NCBI GenBank assembly: GCA_949538655.1
Contig: CATISE010000179.1
Location: 1 to 16,801, forward strand
Direction: 5' to 3'
DNA from: Marine Group II euryarchaeote MED-G33
GTDB taxonomy: Archaea > Thermoplasmatota > Poseidoniia > Poseidoniales > Thalassarchaeaceae
Length of the DNA stretch: 16,801 nt
Part shown: positions 1 to 7,525 of the stretch, one piece after another
Numbering within the stretch: position 1 is the stretch's first letter
Layout of the letters: each line of letters begins with the position of its first letter
Made by a program: the position numbers and the translations under genes
The notes under the pieces: generated by a model
Seen by the model: the letters and a program-made list of their open reading frames with translations, nothing else
Told to the model about the DNA's origin: nothing
Database searches by the model: none

Positions 1-211
1 CATGGCGTGTTTCTTCGAGAATGTGTTCTTTTTCACGCAGTTTTTTCAGAGTCCGAGGGAGATGTTTTCGAGCGATGCCAACCGCTTCCGACACACCTGC
101 TTGTGTTAATTGGGGTCTTCCTTCCCAGGGGTTATCACCGAGTGGAGTGTCCCACAGGTGCAGTAAAACCCGTTGTTCAACAGTCAGTGTTAGAAGCATT
201 CCTCCTGACAA
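1..211 (-). CDS. Winged-helix transcriptional regulator, N-terminal fragment (cut by left edge)
   Basis: About 70 codons can be read before the gene leaves the window. After a short lead (MSGGMLLTL) the protein runs through TVEQRVLLHLWD, then LTQAGVSEAVGIARKHLPR, then LKKLREKEHILEE. This is the helix, turn and recognition-helix order of a winged-helix DNA-binding domain. The pattern ERILLHL...LTQxGIxxAxGIxRxHVxRxLKxL is familiar from archaeal regulators whose HTH is followed by a large sensor, often ATPase or TPR repeats; that part would lie outside the window. I chose TTG at 211-209 because GGAGGG sits 6 nt upstream of it. The ATG at 199 is directly preceded by AGGAGGA with no room for spacing. 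The gene diverges from endA across about 110 bases with no obvious shared operator. The regulated target cannot be told from this fragment. Confidence 0.65.
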   Translation of the reverse strand, partial: MSGGMLLTLTVEQRVLLHLWDTPLGDNPWEGRPQLTQAGVSEAVGIARKHLPRTLKKLREKEHILEETRH

Positions 212-217
212 TCCGCG

Positions 218-223
218 CCCTCC
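218..223 (-). promoter_or_regulatory. Shine-Dalgarno GGAGGG that selects a TTG start
   Basis: GGAGGG on the minus strand lies 6 nt before TTG (211-209). The next in-frame ATG (199-197) has its purine-rich tract only 1 nt away, which is too close. This favours TTG initiation for the winged-helix regulator. Confidence 0.55.
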
Positions 224-320
224 TTGATTGTCGTGAGTCGTTGAGACACTTAGGTAATTCGCCCAAATGCTATCGCTGAAGGCGTTGCAATCAAAGGGCG
301 TCTGGTGCGAGCAGTAGTAT

Positions 321-1418
321 ATGGCCGCAACCACACCGGGAGGAAGTCGTCTTCCAGCACCCGTTCCGAGGCAAGGTGAATGGGCTGTTTTGGGGGGGTC
401 TGCAAACAGACTTTGGGAACGCGGATGCTTTGGACGTCCCATCCAAGACGGGATACTTTTGACGGCGGCAGAAGTTCTGAATGCACATCGACTTCGGGGT
501 TTACCACTCCCACATGAAAATTGGTTGTCCGATGTACTCAAAGAGAAACCTGGAATTTTATTTGAATGTGAAATACTCGATGCCCTGCGCTTTCCTGGAG
601 AAAAGGTCGTGCTATCTGAAAACCTCAATGCGGCCAATGCTGTTCTACTCGATTCACGTTCATGGGCGCTACGTTGGTCTCGAAATGTCAAACCAAAAGA
701 TGCGGAACCGCTGGCTGAAATTCGATGGTTCAAATCGAGTGACGTAATTGATTGGGGAGCGCTTGCAGAATGGACAAACAATGTCGAAACTGGTGACCGG
801 ATCCCCGAGCTTCTGATTGTTGATGAAGAACATGGAGTCGTCACATACAGATGCCGATTGCACAATCCGAGTGGCCCACTTACCGACCCATTTCGCGGTC
901 TCGATAATGATGAAAGAAGAATCGTTTCGCACGCATGGGCAGAATCAAAGGAAACTGAAGGAGGTTTTTGGTTGAACATTTCTCGTGAAAAATGGCCAGT
1001 TTTGGGTGTTGGAATCAATCTAGAAGGGGGCATCTGGATTTCAGAAATTGAATCACGAATTGTCAGTCGAATCGTCAATCCAACCATGCCCCAGCCTACA
1101 GGTACGACCGGCAATCGAATGGAGATTCTTTCCGATTTGCTTTCACGTGGAATCGCCGTCCGTTCAGGATTCAAATATGGGACTCGATGGCGGGCTTATG
1201 CAGGATTGGTGGGGGGTGAACACGCACCTTGGTTGGTGGTGCCCTTGGATGAAGCACCCACTGATTGGGGTGAGGCTTGCCTTGCTGCTAGATTGGCCGC
1301 TGGCGTCAACAAATACTGGCTATGTGCAATGGATCCTCTGGGCAATAGTGGATGGAGATATCTCGCCGTTGAAAGACCCCCGCCGGATTCCCGTTGGACA
1401 AATCCTGTCCGACATTGA
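321..1418 (+). CDS. endA: tRNA-splicing endonuclease EndA, two-repeat archaeal type
   Basis: EndA cuts pre-tRNA introns at bulge-helix-bulge structures. The catalytic domain is at the C-terminus (about residues 268-350). It contains RGIAVRSGFKYGTRWRAYAG, then EHAPWLVVP, then AAGVNKYWLCA. These match the family's catalytic triad: Tyr293, His301 and Lys331. The N-terminal 180 residues look like a degenerate copy of the same two-subdomain fold (LLTAAEVLNAHRLRGLPLP; ILFECEILDALRFPGEKV; LLIVDEEHGVVTY). At 365 residues the protein fits the homodimeric alpha-2 class, where each chain carries one structural and one catalytic repeat, rather than the roughly 180-residue alpha-4 class. ATG 321 is the first possible start because an in-frame TAG lies two codons upstream. 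No Shine-Dalgarno is visible, so the transcript may be leaderless. The TGA stop abuts the stop of the convergent protease gene. Confidence 0.9.
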   Translation: MAATTPGGSRLPAPVPRQGEWAVLGGSANRLWERGCFGRPIQDGILLTAAEVLNAHRLRGLPLPHENWLSDVLKEKPGILFECEILDALRFPGEKVVLSENLNAANAVLLDSRSWALRWSRNVKPKDAEPLAEIRWFKSSDVIDWGALAEWTNNVETGDRIPELLIVDEEHGVVTYRCRLHNPSGPLTDPFRGLDNDERRIVSHAWAESKETEGGFWLNISREKWPVLGVGINLEGGIWISEIESRIVSRIVNPTMPQPTGTTGNRMEILSDLLSRGIAVRSGFKYGTRWRAYAGLVGGEHAPWLVVPLDEAPTDWGEACLAARLAAGVNKYWLCAMDPLGNSGWRYLAVERPPPDSRWTNPVRH

Positions 1419-3587
1419 TCAGGGATACTGATTCGAGAATTGATCATGATTTTGTTGTAGATATTCGACCCGTGTTTGTGCGAGTAATTGGTCGCTGGGT
1501 CGCCTGATCTGAACTTCCCCCTTAGGTGGTTTCTCTTTTCTTTGACCACCACTGCTAATCACCCACAAAGCTAGCAAGACAGATACCAATTGAATGTTGT
1601 TTGCTGGTTCGGCCAGCCACATCATTGCACTTCCGATTTCACCTGGTGGTTCAGCCTGAAGTGACACATTGAATTCACCGGCGAGACCGAATTGATCGTA
1701 AAGTTGAACCTTGCCATTTACGATCATTCCAGGCGACAGGAGGTTGTTAGGATTGATTTCTAGTGAAAGTACGCTGCCGTGCCCAAGGTTTTGTTGTGCA
1801 CCTGTAGTAGCAACTCTGTCCAATGGGCCTTCGATGACAACATCGTAAGTTGATGCACCGGAACCATCGAATGAAAGTACATGATCTAGCGTAATGATTT
1901 CTGTGACATCAATTTCCCCATCCATGGCTTCGGGCAATAGCCGATTTGTGACTATGGACCATTCGATATTGACATCAACGGAAGGATTTCCCGTACCGCA
2001 CCCAATATCACCTTGGATAAAACCGGTTGTTCCAGGGGTGGCTGATTCGGAAAAAGTCAATCCAAACTCTGCACTTTCACCCGCAATTAGTACCCGCTCT
2101 CCAATCAGTGATACGATTCTTCCATCGGTACTGGTCAATTGTGACCAAGGCATGCAATCTTGCTTGGCCTCAAACAAAACGGAAACGGTTTCGTGACCCA
2201 ACAGTCTGATCGGTGTACGTGGTGGCATGATTTCTGCATGGCCCGGGCCCGGGTGTGAAATGGTGATGTCTGTGCCGCTGCTGTCAAAGGAATCAACTGT
2301 GATGGTCCAGGGGACCAAACGCCCGTGCCCATCTCTAATTTCAATTCCATCCGCACCGAATGAACCGCTGGTAAATATGTCTCCTGGGTCATCATCATCC
2401 CCATTGCTGAGACTGGCATCACCATCTGCTTCAACCACTTTGAGATAGGCATGTTCAGGGTCACGGTTGACCTCATTATGCTCAAAATCAGCAAAGTTAC
2501 GATCTTCGTGAGTAACAAGTAGCCCATGTGATGGGAGTTCTCTGTCGAATCCTTGTTCTATGCGAGATTCCATCCAAATGTATTCACCGGGCGCGATAGC
2601 GATTCTTACGATACCTGCGCTTGAGACATGTGGTAGGATGGCATAGGATTCGTTCTCAACGGGACCGAGTTCTCCAATCGGTAAATCCAGAGGGTCGTAA
2701 GCCCCAATCAAATCTAAGGTTCCAGATGTTGGCAAAGCAGGAGTTCGACCGTTTCCATTCCAATTTCCACTCGCCATGATATCCCACGCCCCAACACCAC
2801 TCCAGTCACTACTGGGAATTGCACTGTGAACATCGTAGAGATCAACCGCACCAAACATGTGTAGCATTTCATGAATCATCGTACCCAAGCCAGATGAAAA
2901 TGATGCAAGGGTATAGGCACCAATTGATTTCTCACCCACAGTAAATCCTGGCGAAAGCGGAGCATAGTGACTCCAAATTGCATTTTGGTTGCCACCGTCT
3001 TCTTGTGCGCCACCCGTGTGCAATACCAATAAGCGATCGACCCAACCATCATCATCAAAATCATATGGTGCCAGATCTAAATCTTTGAAAGTTGTAGTCA
3101 ATGCTTCTTCAACCAGCCCTGCTGGACCACCAGTATTGGGGTCACCAACATCGCGTTCTCCACCTGAATCACGCCCATAGGCGGCTTCGTTGTTGTGTGC
3201 CGTATGGATCTGCGTTTGTATATCGGCTGTAAGGACTGAACGGCCACCACTGATTTCTGAAAAGTATGTGTACGCAGAATTGGCACCCATCAGCATCGCA
3301 TTGGCCCGATCATAGTCTGAACCAGGTCCCGACAAATCATCAGGGAATTCAATAATTATGACCAACCAACGTTCATCATCTTGCATCTCTACAACTTCAG
3401 CATCGTTTGTCATGATGACTTCTTCTCGTATGGCATCAAAAATGGGCATGTAGAGGTTCGGTTGGCCGGCAACCCATTGCCCAGCGAGAATGATGGTAAC
3501 CGCCAACGCGACTCGGACAAGCCGACTCATGTGTATTGCGGGTAGCGGGTGATGCTTCAAGCCCACGGCTTCTAGGATACTGGACAT
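1419..3587 (-). CDS. Secreted M6-family (immune inhibitor A-like) metalloprotease with C-terminal membrane anchor
   Basis: A zinc protease expected to act outside the membrane. The active site is HEMLHMFGAVDLYD (His239, Glu240, His243 from this start), the HExxHxxGxxDLYD form of M6 peptidases. It is followed by a Met-turn-like WDIMASG near 268. A calcium-site-like FDDDGWVDRLLVLHTGG precedes it near 177-193. A signal peptide (MSRLVRVALAVTIILAG) begins at residue 20. After the catalytic domain come about 230 residues of Gly/Asp-rich, probably beta-sandwich sequence, one hydrophobic helix (about 660-681) and a 41-residue tail with many basic residues, suggesting a type I membrane protein. ATG 3587 lies 1 nt after the tatC stop. 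ATG 3530 would give a cleaner signal peptide, and a TTG at 3599 is also open. None of the three has a strong Shine-Dalgarno. Probably the last gene of the tatC operon. The substrate is unknown; degradation of environmental protein is an inference from the family. Confidence 0.85.
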   Translation of the reverse strand: MSSILEAVGLKHHPLPAIHMSRLVRVALAVTIILAGQWVAGQPNLYMPIFDAIREEVIMTNDAEVVEMQDDERWLVIIIEFPDDLSGPGSDYDRANAMLMGANSAYTYFSEISGGRSVLTADIQTQIHTAHNNEAAYGRDSGGERDVGDPNTGGPAGLVEEALTTTFKDLDLAPYDFDDDGWVDRLLVLHTGGAQEDGGNQNAIWSHYAPLSPGFTVGEKSIGAYTLASFSSGLGTMIHEMLHMFGAVDLYDVHSAIPSSDWSGVGAWDIMASGNWNGNGRTPALPTSGTLDLIGAYDPLDLPIGELGPVENESYAILPHVSSAGIVRIAIAPGEYIWMESRIEQGFDRELPSHGLLVTHEDRNFADFEHNEVNRDPEHAYLKVVEADGDASLSNGDDDDPGDIFTSGSFGADGIEIRDGHGRLVPWTITVDSFDSSGTDITISHPGPGHAEIMPPRTPIRLLGHETVSVLFEAKQDCMPWSQLTSTDGRIVSLIGERVLIAGESAEFGLTFSESATPGTTGFIQGDIGCGTGNPSVDVNIEWSIVTNRLLPEAMDGEIDVTEIITLDHVLSFDGSGASTYDVVIEGPLDRVATTGAQQNLGHGSVLSLEINPNNLLSPGMIVNGKVQLYDQFGLAGEFNVSLQAEPPGEIGSAMMWLAEPANNIQLVSVLLALWVISSGGQRKEKPPKGEVQIRRPSDQLLAQTRVEYLQQNHDQFSNQYP

Positions 3588-3588
3588 G

Positions 3589-4698
3589 TCATTCTTCAAA
3601 GTGGGTTGACAACGCCAATAATGACGCTGAACACTCTGATTTTGATGGGTTTTTGTCTAACCAATCCTGTCCAGACAGTTGGCAATTGGAAGTGGCCAGT
3701 GATTGTCTAAATTGAACGGGTAGAGGTGAACCATCGCAACCACTGATGATGAGATGATCTACCCGGTTTCGAATCACAGTATCGAGCAATGCATCCCGAG
3801 CATCCGTGTCAAGGCAAAAGGCTTGATTTTCAACCCAACCAAGAGAACTTGGGGCAGCTGATGATGAAATAGATGGGCAGGCCCCTTCGCAATGACACAT
3901 GGCAAACAATCGACGATGAAGGCCACCTTCTGAATCAAAGACAGGAGTGGGGCTTCTAGCGTTAGATGAAAGAGCTGGTTTAGGCATCCATTGGTTGACC
4001 ATTTCAGGGACGATGACCAAAAGAACAGACAATGGGAGCCAAACGCCCTCAAGCGCAGATGGGCAAGCCAACCACCACAAGAAAAGCAGAGTTCCATGAA
4101 CTCGAATTCTGAATGGGTCAAAGGGCTCAGTCACCATCAAAGAAAGCAGCCGAGCGAACGTGAGTCCAATGATTGAAATGACCGCCAGGAATATCCACCA
4201 AGATACGCCAATTCCAACCTCAAACAAGAGAACAGCGTCATATTTGACTCCAATATTTTCCACCCCGGAAATTGATTCTGCGGAACCGATCGCATGTGGA
4301 TAACCCCAGAGCCACCAAACTGCTGCAGTGAAAATACCAGCGCTAACACCGCCGATGGAAACCATGCGCAACCATTTCCTCTCACTCGGCAACAAACCAT
4401 CATCTGCGAACGAAAGCAATTGCTGAGACGCCAGAGGTAGTGTTGTGATGAGTGCCAACAATGCAATCAACGACCAACGCGTGCTCATCCACCCGTGCGG
4501 GTCATAAATTGAAACAGAACCTTCGGCAGCCCCCAATGGAAGGGAGGATAGCCATGCTTCGAGAAGGATATCGATTTGCCACCACCAAAATACAGTAGCG
4601 ACGCTCAAAATGAAGAGTAGACCTGTGCCACGGGTGGCCAATTCCTCAACATGTTCTCGGAGGGGTCTCTCGACATCACGAGAGAGCCGAAGTCGCAA
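3589..4698 (-). CDS. tatC: TatC-like translocase subunit with a cysteine-rich C-terminal domain
   Basis: Residues 1-235 look like TatC, the membrane receptor of the twin-arginine export path. They start with a cytoplasmic REHVEELATR (TatC: HLxELRxR), then show about six hydrophobic segments. FE at 159-160 in LLFEVGIGVSWW corresponds to the conserved glutamate of TatC. Residues 260-369 are not TatC. They run LFAMCHCEGACPSI, AFCLDTDARDALLDTVIRN, VDHLIISGCDGSPLPVQFR, with Cys at 268, 270, 274, 295, 321, 339 and 356. This order resembles the N-terminal domain of HdrA (VCHCGxN, then MCSDPGQxxI, then NRVVVAACSPRxHEPTFR), which carries an iron-sulfur cluster there. The start is TTG at 4698, because GAGGTG sits 5 nt upstream and the next Met (71) would remove the conserved N-terminus. 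TatC identity is likely; the HdrA-like assignment is by eye. No neighbour shows a twin-arginine signal. Confidence 0.75.
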   Translation of the reverse strand: MRLRLSRDVERPLREHVEELATRGTGLLFILSVATVFWWWQIDILLEAWLSSLPLGAAEGSVSIYDPHGWMSTRWSLIALLALITTLPLASQQLLSFADDGLLPSERKWLRMVSIGGVSAGIFTAAVWWLWGYPHAIGSAESISGVENIGVKYDAVLLFEVGIGVSWWIFLAVISIIGLTFARLLSLMVTEPFDPFRIRVHGTLLFLWWLACPSALEGVWLPLSVLLVIVPEMVNQWMPKPALSSNARSPTPVFDSEGGLHRRLFAMCHCEGACPSISSSAAPSSLGWVENQAFCLDTDARDALLDTVIRNRVDHLIISGCDGSPLPVQFRQSLATSNCQLSGQDWLDKNPSKSECSASLLALSTHFEE

Positions 4699-4703
4699 TC
4701 CGA

Positions 4704-4709
4704 CACCTC
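4704..4709 (-). promoter_or_regulatory. Shine-Dalgarno GAGGTG that selects the TTG start of tatC
   Basis: GAGGTG overlaps the stop codon of the upstream gene (TGA, 4710-4708) and lies 5 nt before TTG 4698. This implies translational coupling and supports a non-ATG start. Confidence 0.6.
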
Positions 4710-5703
4710 ACATCATGTCCTTGGCCGTGGGCGGGGTGCGTGCAGCCAAGATGGTTCGATATACACCATATGCAGCCCAAGCGCTGCAGAAGAACGCTAC
4801 TGACCAAAGGTAGGCAGCTGAGCCACCAGCGAGCCAATTCAAACCGAGTAGTGCAAAGGCGATTGTTAGAAGGCCACGACGGAGACCTTCTGGATATGCC
4901 AACTGACGGTCAAGGTGAGCAGGACCAGTGTCATACTTGCGCTCTAGAATTTCCTTCTGGAAGATGGCGCCTACAAGAAGTGCTGTTAAAGTGATGAAGA
5001 ACCAAGTTACACCCGCATCCATTACCGCTTCTGAAACCGCTTTTTGTCGCTCAATTTCGAGTGCCTCAGCATCGACTTCCTGATCAAAAAGACTGTGGTC
5101 TCCAGAAGAAATCACACGGGTGCTCTGATCGGCTGATGCAGTGGTTTCACTGGGGGAATTCACAACGAATGAAAGAGTGTTCCAATGGTCGTCTGCATTG
5201 GGTGCACCATCGCCATTGACCATGTTGCCAACAATCCAAAATGCCACATCTCCATCATCAGTTTCTGGGGCAATCCATGTGAATGTCCACTCAGCAGGGG
5301 ATGTAACATCTGATTGAGTAATTCCAGAACTTGTCGTTGTGGCTGTAGCTTCTTCTCCGCTGTCTTTTTCAGGTCGGATTATTTGATCTTCTGACCAAGA
5401 AAAACTACCCACACCTTCGGTTGAAAGGAAGAATCCTCCAGCCGTGTTTGAGGCGTGTTCAAGCGTAAGGGTCATCGTATACGATTGACCCGTTTCATAG
5501 GCATGAGGAGCTCCTGCCAATTTGACCAATGTACCGGTATTGGGTGAACTTGCATGACAGGTACAACCTGCTCGCCAAGTGGGATCACCCGTGCCGTCGC
5601 CATTGTTATCGGAAGGTGGGCCCAAATGCATGGCCATTCCGGGTCCAGCCAACAACAACAGGAGAGATATTGATACTGCGAACCGAATAGAGATTCGAGA
5701 CAT
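4708..5703 (-). CDS. Choice-of-anchor V/reeler-like exported protein with C-terminal membrane segments
   Basis: From ATG 5703 the protein has 331 residues. A signal peptide (SRISIRFAVSISLLLLLAG) leads into MHLGPPSDNNGDGTGDP and a cysteine motif GCTCHASS (Cys47, Cys49, His50). A beta-sandwich region follows with LVKLAGAPHAYETGQSYTM, TAGGFFLSTEG, WTFTWIAPETDDGDVAFWI and NMVNGDGA. This is the layout of the choice-of-anchor V domain, where the motif is normally CxxCH; here it is CxCH. After a charged linker (about residues 200-220) there are three hydrophobic segments, so the domain is held on the outer face of the membrane. GAGGG at 5713-5709 lies 5 nt upstream of ATG 5703, which supports this start over a longer reading from about 5778 through the hairpin. 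The tatC start follows 9 bases after the stop, so the two are likely co-transcribed. Function unknown. Confidence 0.72.
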   Translation of the reverse strand: MSRISIRFAVSISLLLLLAGPGMAMHLGPPSDNNGDGTGDPTWRAGCTCHASSPNTGTLVKLAGAPHAYETGQSYTMTLTLEHASNTAGGFFLSTEGVGSFSWSEDQIIRPEKDSGEEATATTTSSGITQSDVTSPAEWTFTWIAPETDDGDVAFWIVGNMVNGDGAPNADDHWNTLSFVVNSPSETTASADQSTRVISSGDHSLFDQEVDAEALEIERQKAVSEAVMDAGVTWFFITLTALLVGAIFQKEILERKYDTGPAHLDRQLAYPEGLRRGLLTIAFALLGLNWLAGGSAAYLWSVAFFCSAWAAYGVYRTILAARTPPTAKDMM

Positions 5704-5759
5704 AGTAACCCTCTGTATTATTCTCGACTTAACGTCCGTCCTTAACCGTTGCTTCACTT

Positions 5760-5780
5760 GGGTGCCCCTATAGGGCACCC
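5760..5780. repeat. Perfect 8-bp inverted repeat between pntB and the anchor-V gene
   Basis: The arms GGGTGCCC and GGGCACCC flank CTATA, beginning 13 nt past the pntB stop. No T-run follows on the minus strand, so a bacterial-type terminator is not clear. In the rest of this gap, on the minus strand, GTTAAG occurs twice 13 nt apart (around 5727-5745). It could be an mRNA hairpin separating pntB from the downstream genes, or an operator. It shares a CCCCTA centre with two other intergenic sites in this window. Confidence 0.6.
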
Positions 5781-5793
5781 GTGTTCATTTCTT

Positions 5794-7215
5794 TCAGAGT
5801 TCCTTGATTGCCGAATTTAGTTCGTTCATCATTTTCTTCCCGTCACCGAAAAGCATCATCGTCTTGTCTTCATAGAACAAATCATTGTCAACACCTGCGT
5901 ATCCTACGGACAAACTTCGCTTGATGATTACAACTGTTCGTGCTTGGTCAGCATCGATAATTGGCATCCCTGCAAGAGGACCTTCTCCAGTTCTTGCTGC
6001 AGGGTTGCAAGTATCATTAGCACCGATCACAATGGCCATATCGCACTCTGAGAATTCAGGGTTAATTTGATCCATTTCAATAAGTTGCTCGTAGGGTACA
6101 TTCGCTTCAGCAAGTAGGACATTCATGTGACCTGGCATTCTTCCAGCAACTGGGTGGATTCCATACTTAATCTCAGTACCAAATTTCTCAGCCATCAAGT
6201 CTGCAAATTCCTTAACCTGATGCTGACATTGGCTAACGGCCATTCCATAGCCTGGAACTATGATGATCTTCTGTGCACCATCTGCCATCATTGCAACTTC
6301 TTCAGCATCGCTACCAACTTTGGTACGGGTCAATTCTTGCTTTTCACTACCGCCGAATGATTTGAACAAAACATCGCTTAGTTGTCGGTTCATTGCTTTA
6401 CACATGATGACTGTGAGGATTAATCCTGAAGCACCAACAAGACTTCCGGCCACAATCAGAACACTGTTGTTGATGATGAATCCTGTGAAAGCCGCAGCGA
6501 TTCCCGATAGGGAATTTAGTAGACTTACGACCACTGGCATATCAGCCCCACCAATTGGCAAGACTAGGATGATACCGAGGATACATGATACACCAATAAT
6601 TGCCCAAAGATAGTCCGTGTTTGTGGGGTCATCGATTGACAGGTAAATTAGAACTAGAACTGAAATGAACAGCAACCCTTTGACTGGGTTCAACCATGCT
6701 GGACCCCATGTAGGAGTCCTAATCCACTTCCCGAATACTTCGATTCCACCCTTCAATTTGTACATGGCAAGTAAGGAACCTGTAAGCGTCATCCAACCAA
6801 CAAGTGCAGACAATCCCGCTGCCACCACTGTAACGGTTGTTTCCAATCCCGGTTCAGGTGATGTGCCTTCAATCCATTTCCATGTTTCCGAAAGGGCAAC
6901 AAGTGCAGATGCAGAGCCACCAAATCCATTGAACAAGGCGACCATCTCAGGCATTCCAGTCATCTCAACCTTCACTGCCATGATGTAACCAATTAGAGAA
7001 CCAATCAGTATCCCAGAGCCAATTATTGTCCACCCCACAATCCCATCTGGAAGGAAATGCATGTCGACTACAGTCGTAACAACTGCCACGGCCATTCCCA
7101 TCATACCATATTGATTCCCTTTGGGAGCCGTTCTTGGGTGACCAAGTTTTTTCAGGCCAAATACGAAGAGAATTGCAGATAACAAATATCCGAATGATAC
7201 CCAATCTTCAAACAT
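5794..7215 (-). CDS. pntB: NAD(P) transhydrogenase beta subunit
   Basis: Beta subunit of proton-translocating transhydrogenase, which uses the proton gradient to drive hydride transfer from NADH to NADP+. The first roughly 270 residues are membrane helices of domain II, with the family segments GMPEMVALFNGFGGSASALV and LPIGGADMPVVVSLLNSLSG. Domain III, the NADP(H) site, follows: IIIVPGYGMAVSQCQH, GIHPVAGRMPGHMNVLLAEANVPY, VIGANDTCNPAART and IIKRSLSVGYAG near the end. At 473 residues it has the usual full length. I chose ATG 7215, one base after the pntAB stop, with GGGGTG about 6 nt upstream. A start at 7242 would overlap pntAB by 26 bases without added support. Last gene of the pnt trio. Confidence 0.95.
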   Translation of the reverse strand: MFEDWVSFGYLLSAILFVFGLKKLGHPRTAPKGNQYGMMGMAVAVVTTVVDMHFLPDGIVGWTIIGSGILIGSLIGYIMAVKVEMTGMPEMVALFNGFGGSASALVALSETWKWIEGTSPEPGLETTVTVVAAGLSALVGWMTLTGSLLAMYKLKGGIEVFGKWIRTPTWGPAWLNPVKGLLFISVLVLIYLSIDDPTNTDYLWAIIGVSCILGIILVLPIGGADMPVVVSLLNSLSGIAAAFTGFIINNSVLIVAGSLVGASGLILTVIMCKAMNRQLSDVLFKSFGGSEKQELTRTKVGSDAEEVAMMADGAQKIIIVPGYGMAVSQCQHQVKEFADLMAEKFGTEIKYGIHPVAGRMPGHMNVLLAEANVPYEQLIEMDQINPEFSECDMAIVIGANDTCNPAARTGEGPLAGMPIIDADQARTVVIIKRSLSVGYAGVDNDLFYEDKTMMLFGDGKKMMNELNSAIKEL

Positions 7216-7216
7216 T

Positions 7217-7525
7217 TCAATCACCCCTCTTCTTTCCAGCAATCATATTCAGCATACGATTTGTAACTGCGAATCCACCCACTACGTTGATCATCGCAAG
7301 TACCAATGCGACAAATGCAAGAATCCCTGAAATCACCGTTTGCCCACCATCATAAGCAACATTCGCACCCAATAATGCGCCGACGACACTGATTCCAGAA
7401 ATTGCATTTGCACCACTCATCAATGGCGTATGTAGCATTGAAGGGACTTTGGTGATCAATTCAACTCCTAGGAAAATCGATAATACAAACAGCGTAATTG
7501 CGCCAATCAATAGTTCAGGGGTCAT
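7217..7525 (-). CDS. pntAB: NAD(P) transhydrogenase alpha subunit, membrane part
   Basis: A 102-residue protein made mostly of three hydrophobic helices (about 4-24, 37-58, 64-88). It contains the signature VPSMLHTPLMSGANAISGI of the alpha-2 membrane segment. It supplies part of the proton channel together with PntB. In E. coli this segment is fused to the soluble NAD(H)-binding domain; here it is a separate chain, as in Rhodospirillum. ATG 7525 shares one base with the pntAA stop (TGATG). GGAGGTG lies 7 nt upstream, inside the last codons of pntAA, so the two are translationally coupled. Confidence 0.92.
   Translation of the reverse strand: MTPELLIGAITLFVLSIFLGVELITKVPSMLHTPLMSGANAISGISVVGALLGANVAYDGGQTVISGILAFVALVLAMINVVGGFAVTNRMLNMIAGKKRGD

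Noticed and set aside
7..279. A 90-codon open frame on the plus strand at the left edge
   Set aside because: It lies antisense to the winged-helix regulator, shows no domain-like sequence and has no ribosome site; the minus-strand frame has clear HTH structure.
4845..5580. CxCH motif read as a c-type heme site
   Set aside because: Covalent heme attachment normally needs CxxCH; with one residue between the cysteines I do not call it a cytochrome.
5760..5780. The hairpin after pntB as a rho-independent terminator
   Set aside because: No T-run follows on the minus strand, and archaeal termination relies on T-runs rather than hairpins; kept only as an inverted repeat.
6260..6613. 117-codon plus-strand open frame opposite pntB
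   Set aside because: It is a shadow frame of the highly conserved pntB coding sequence, with no start signals or recognisable features.
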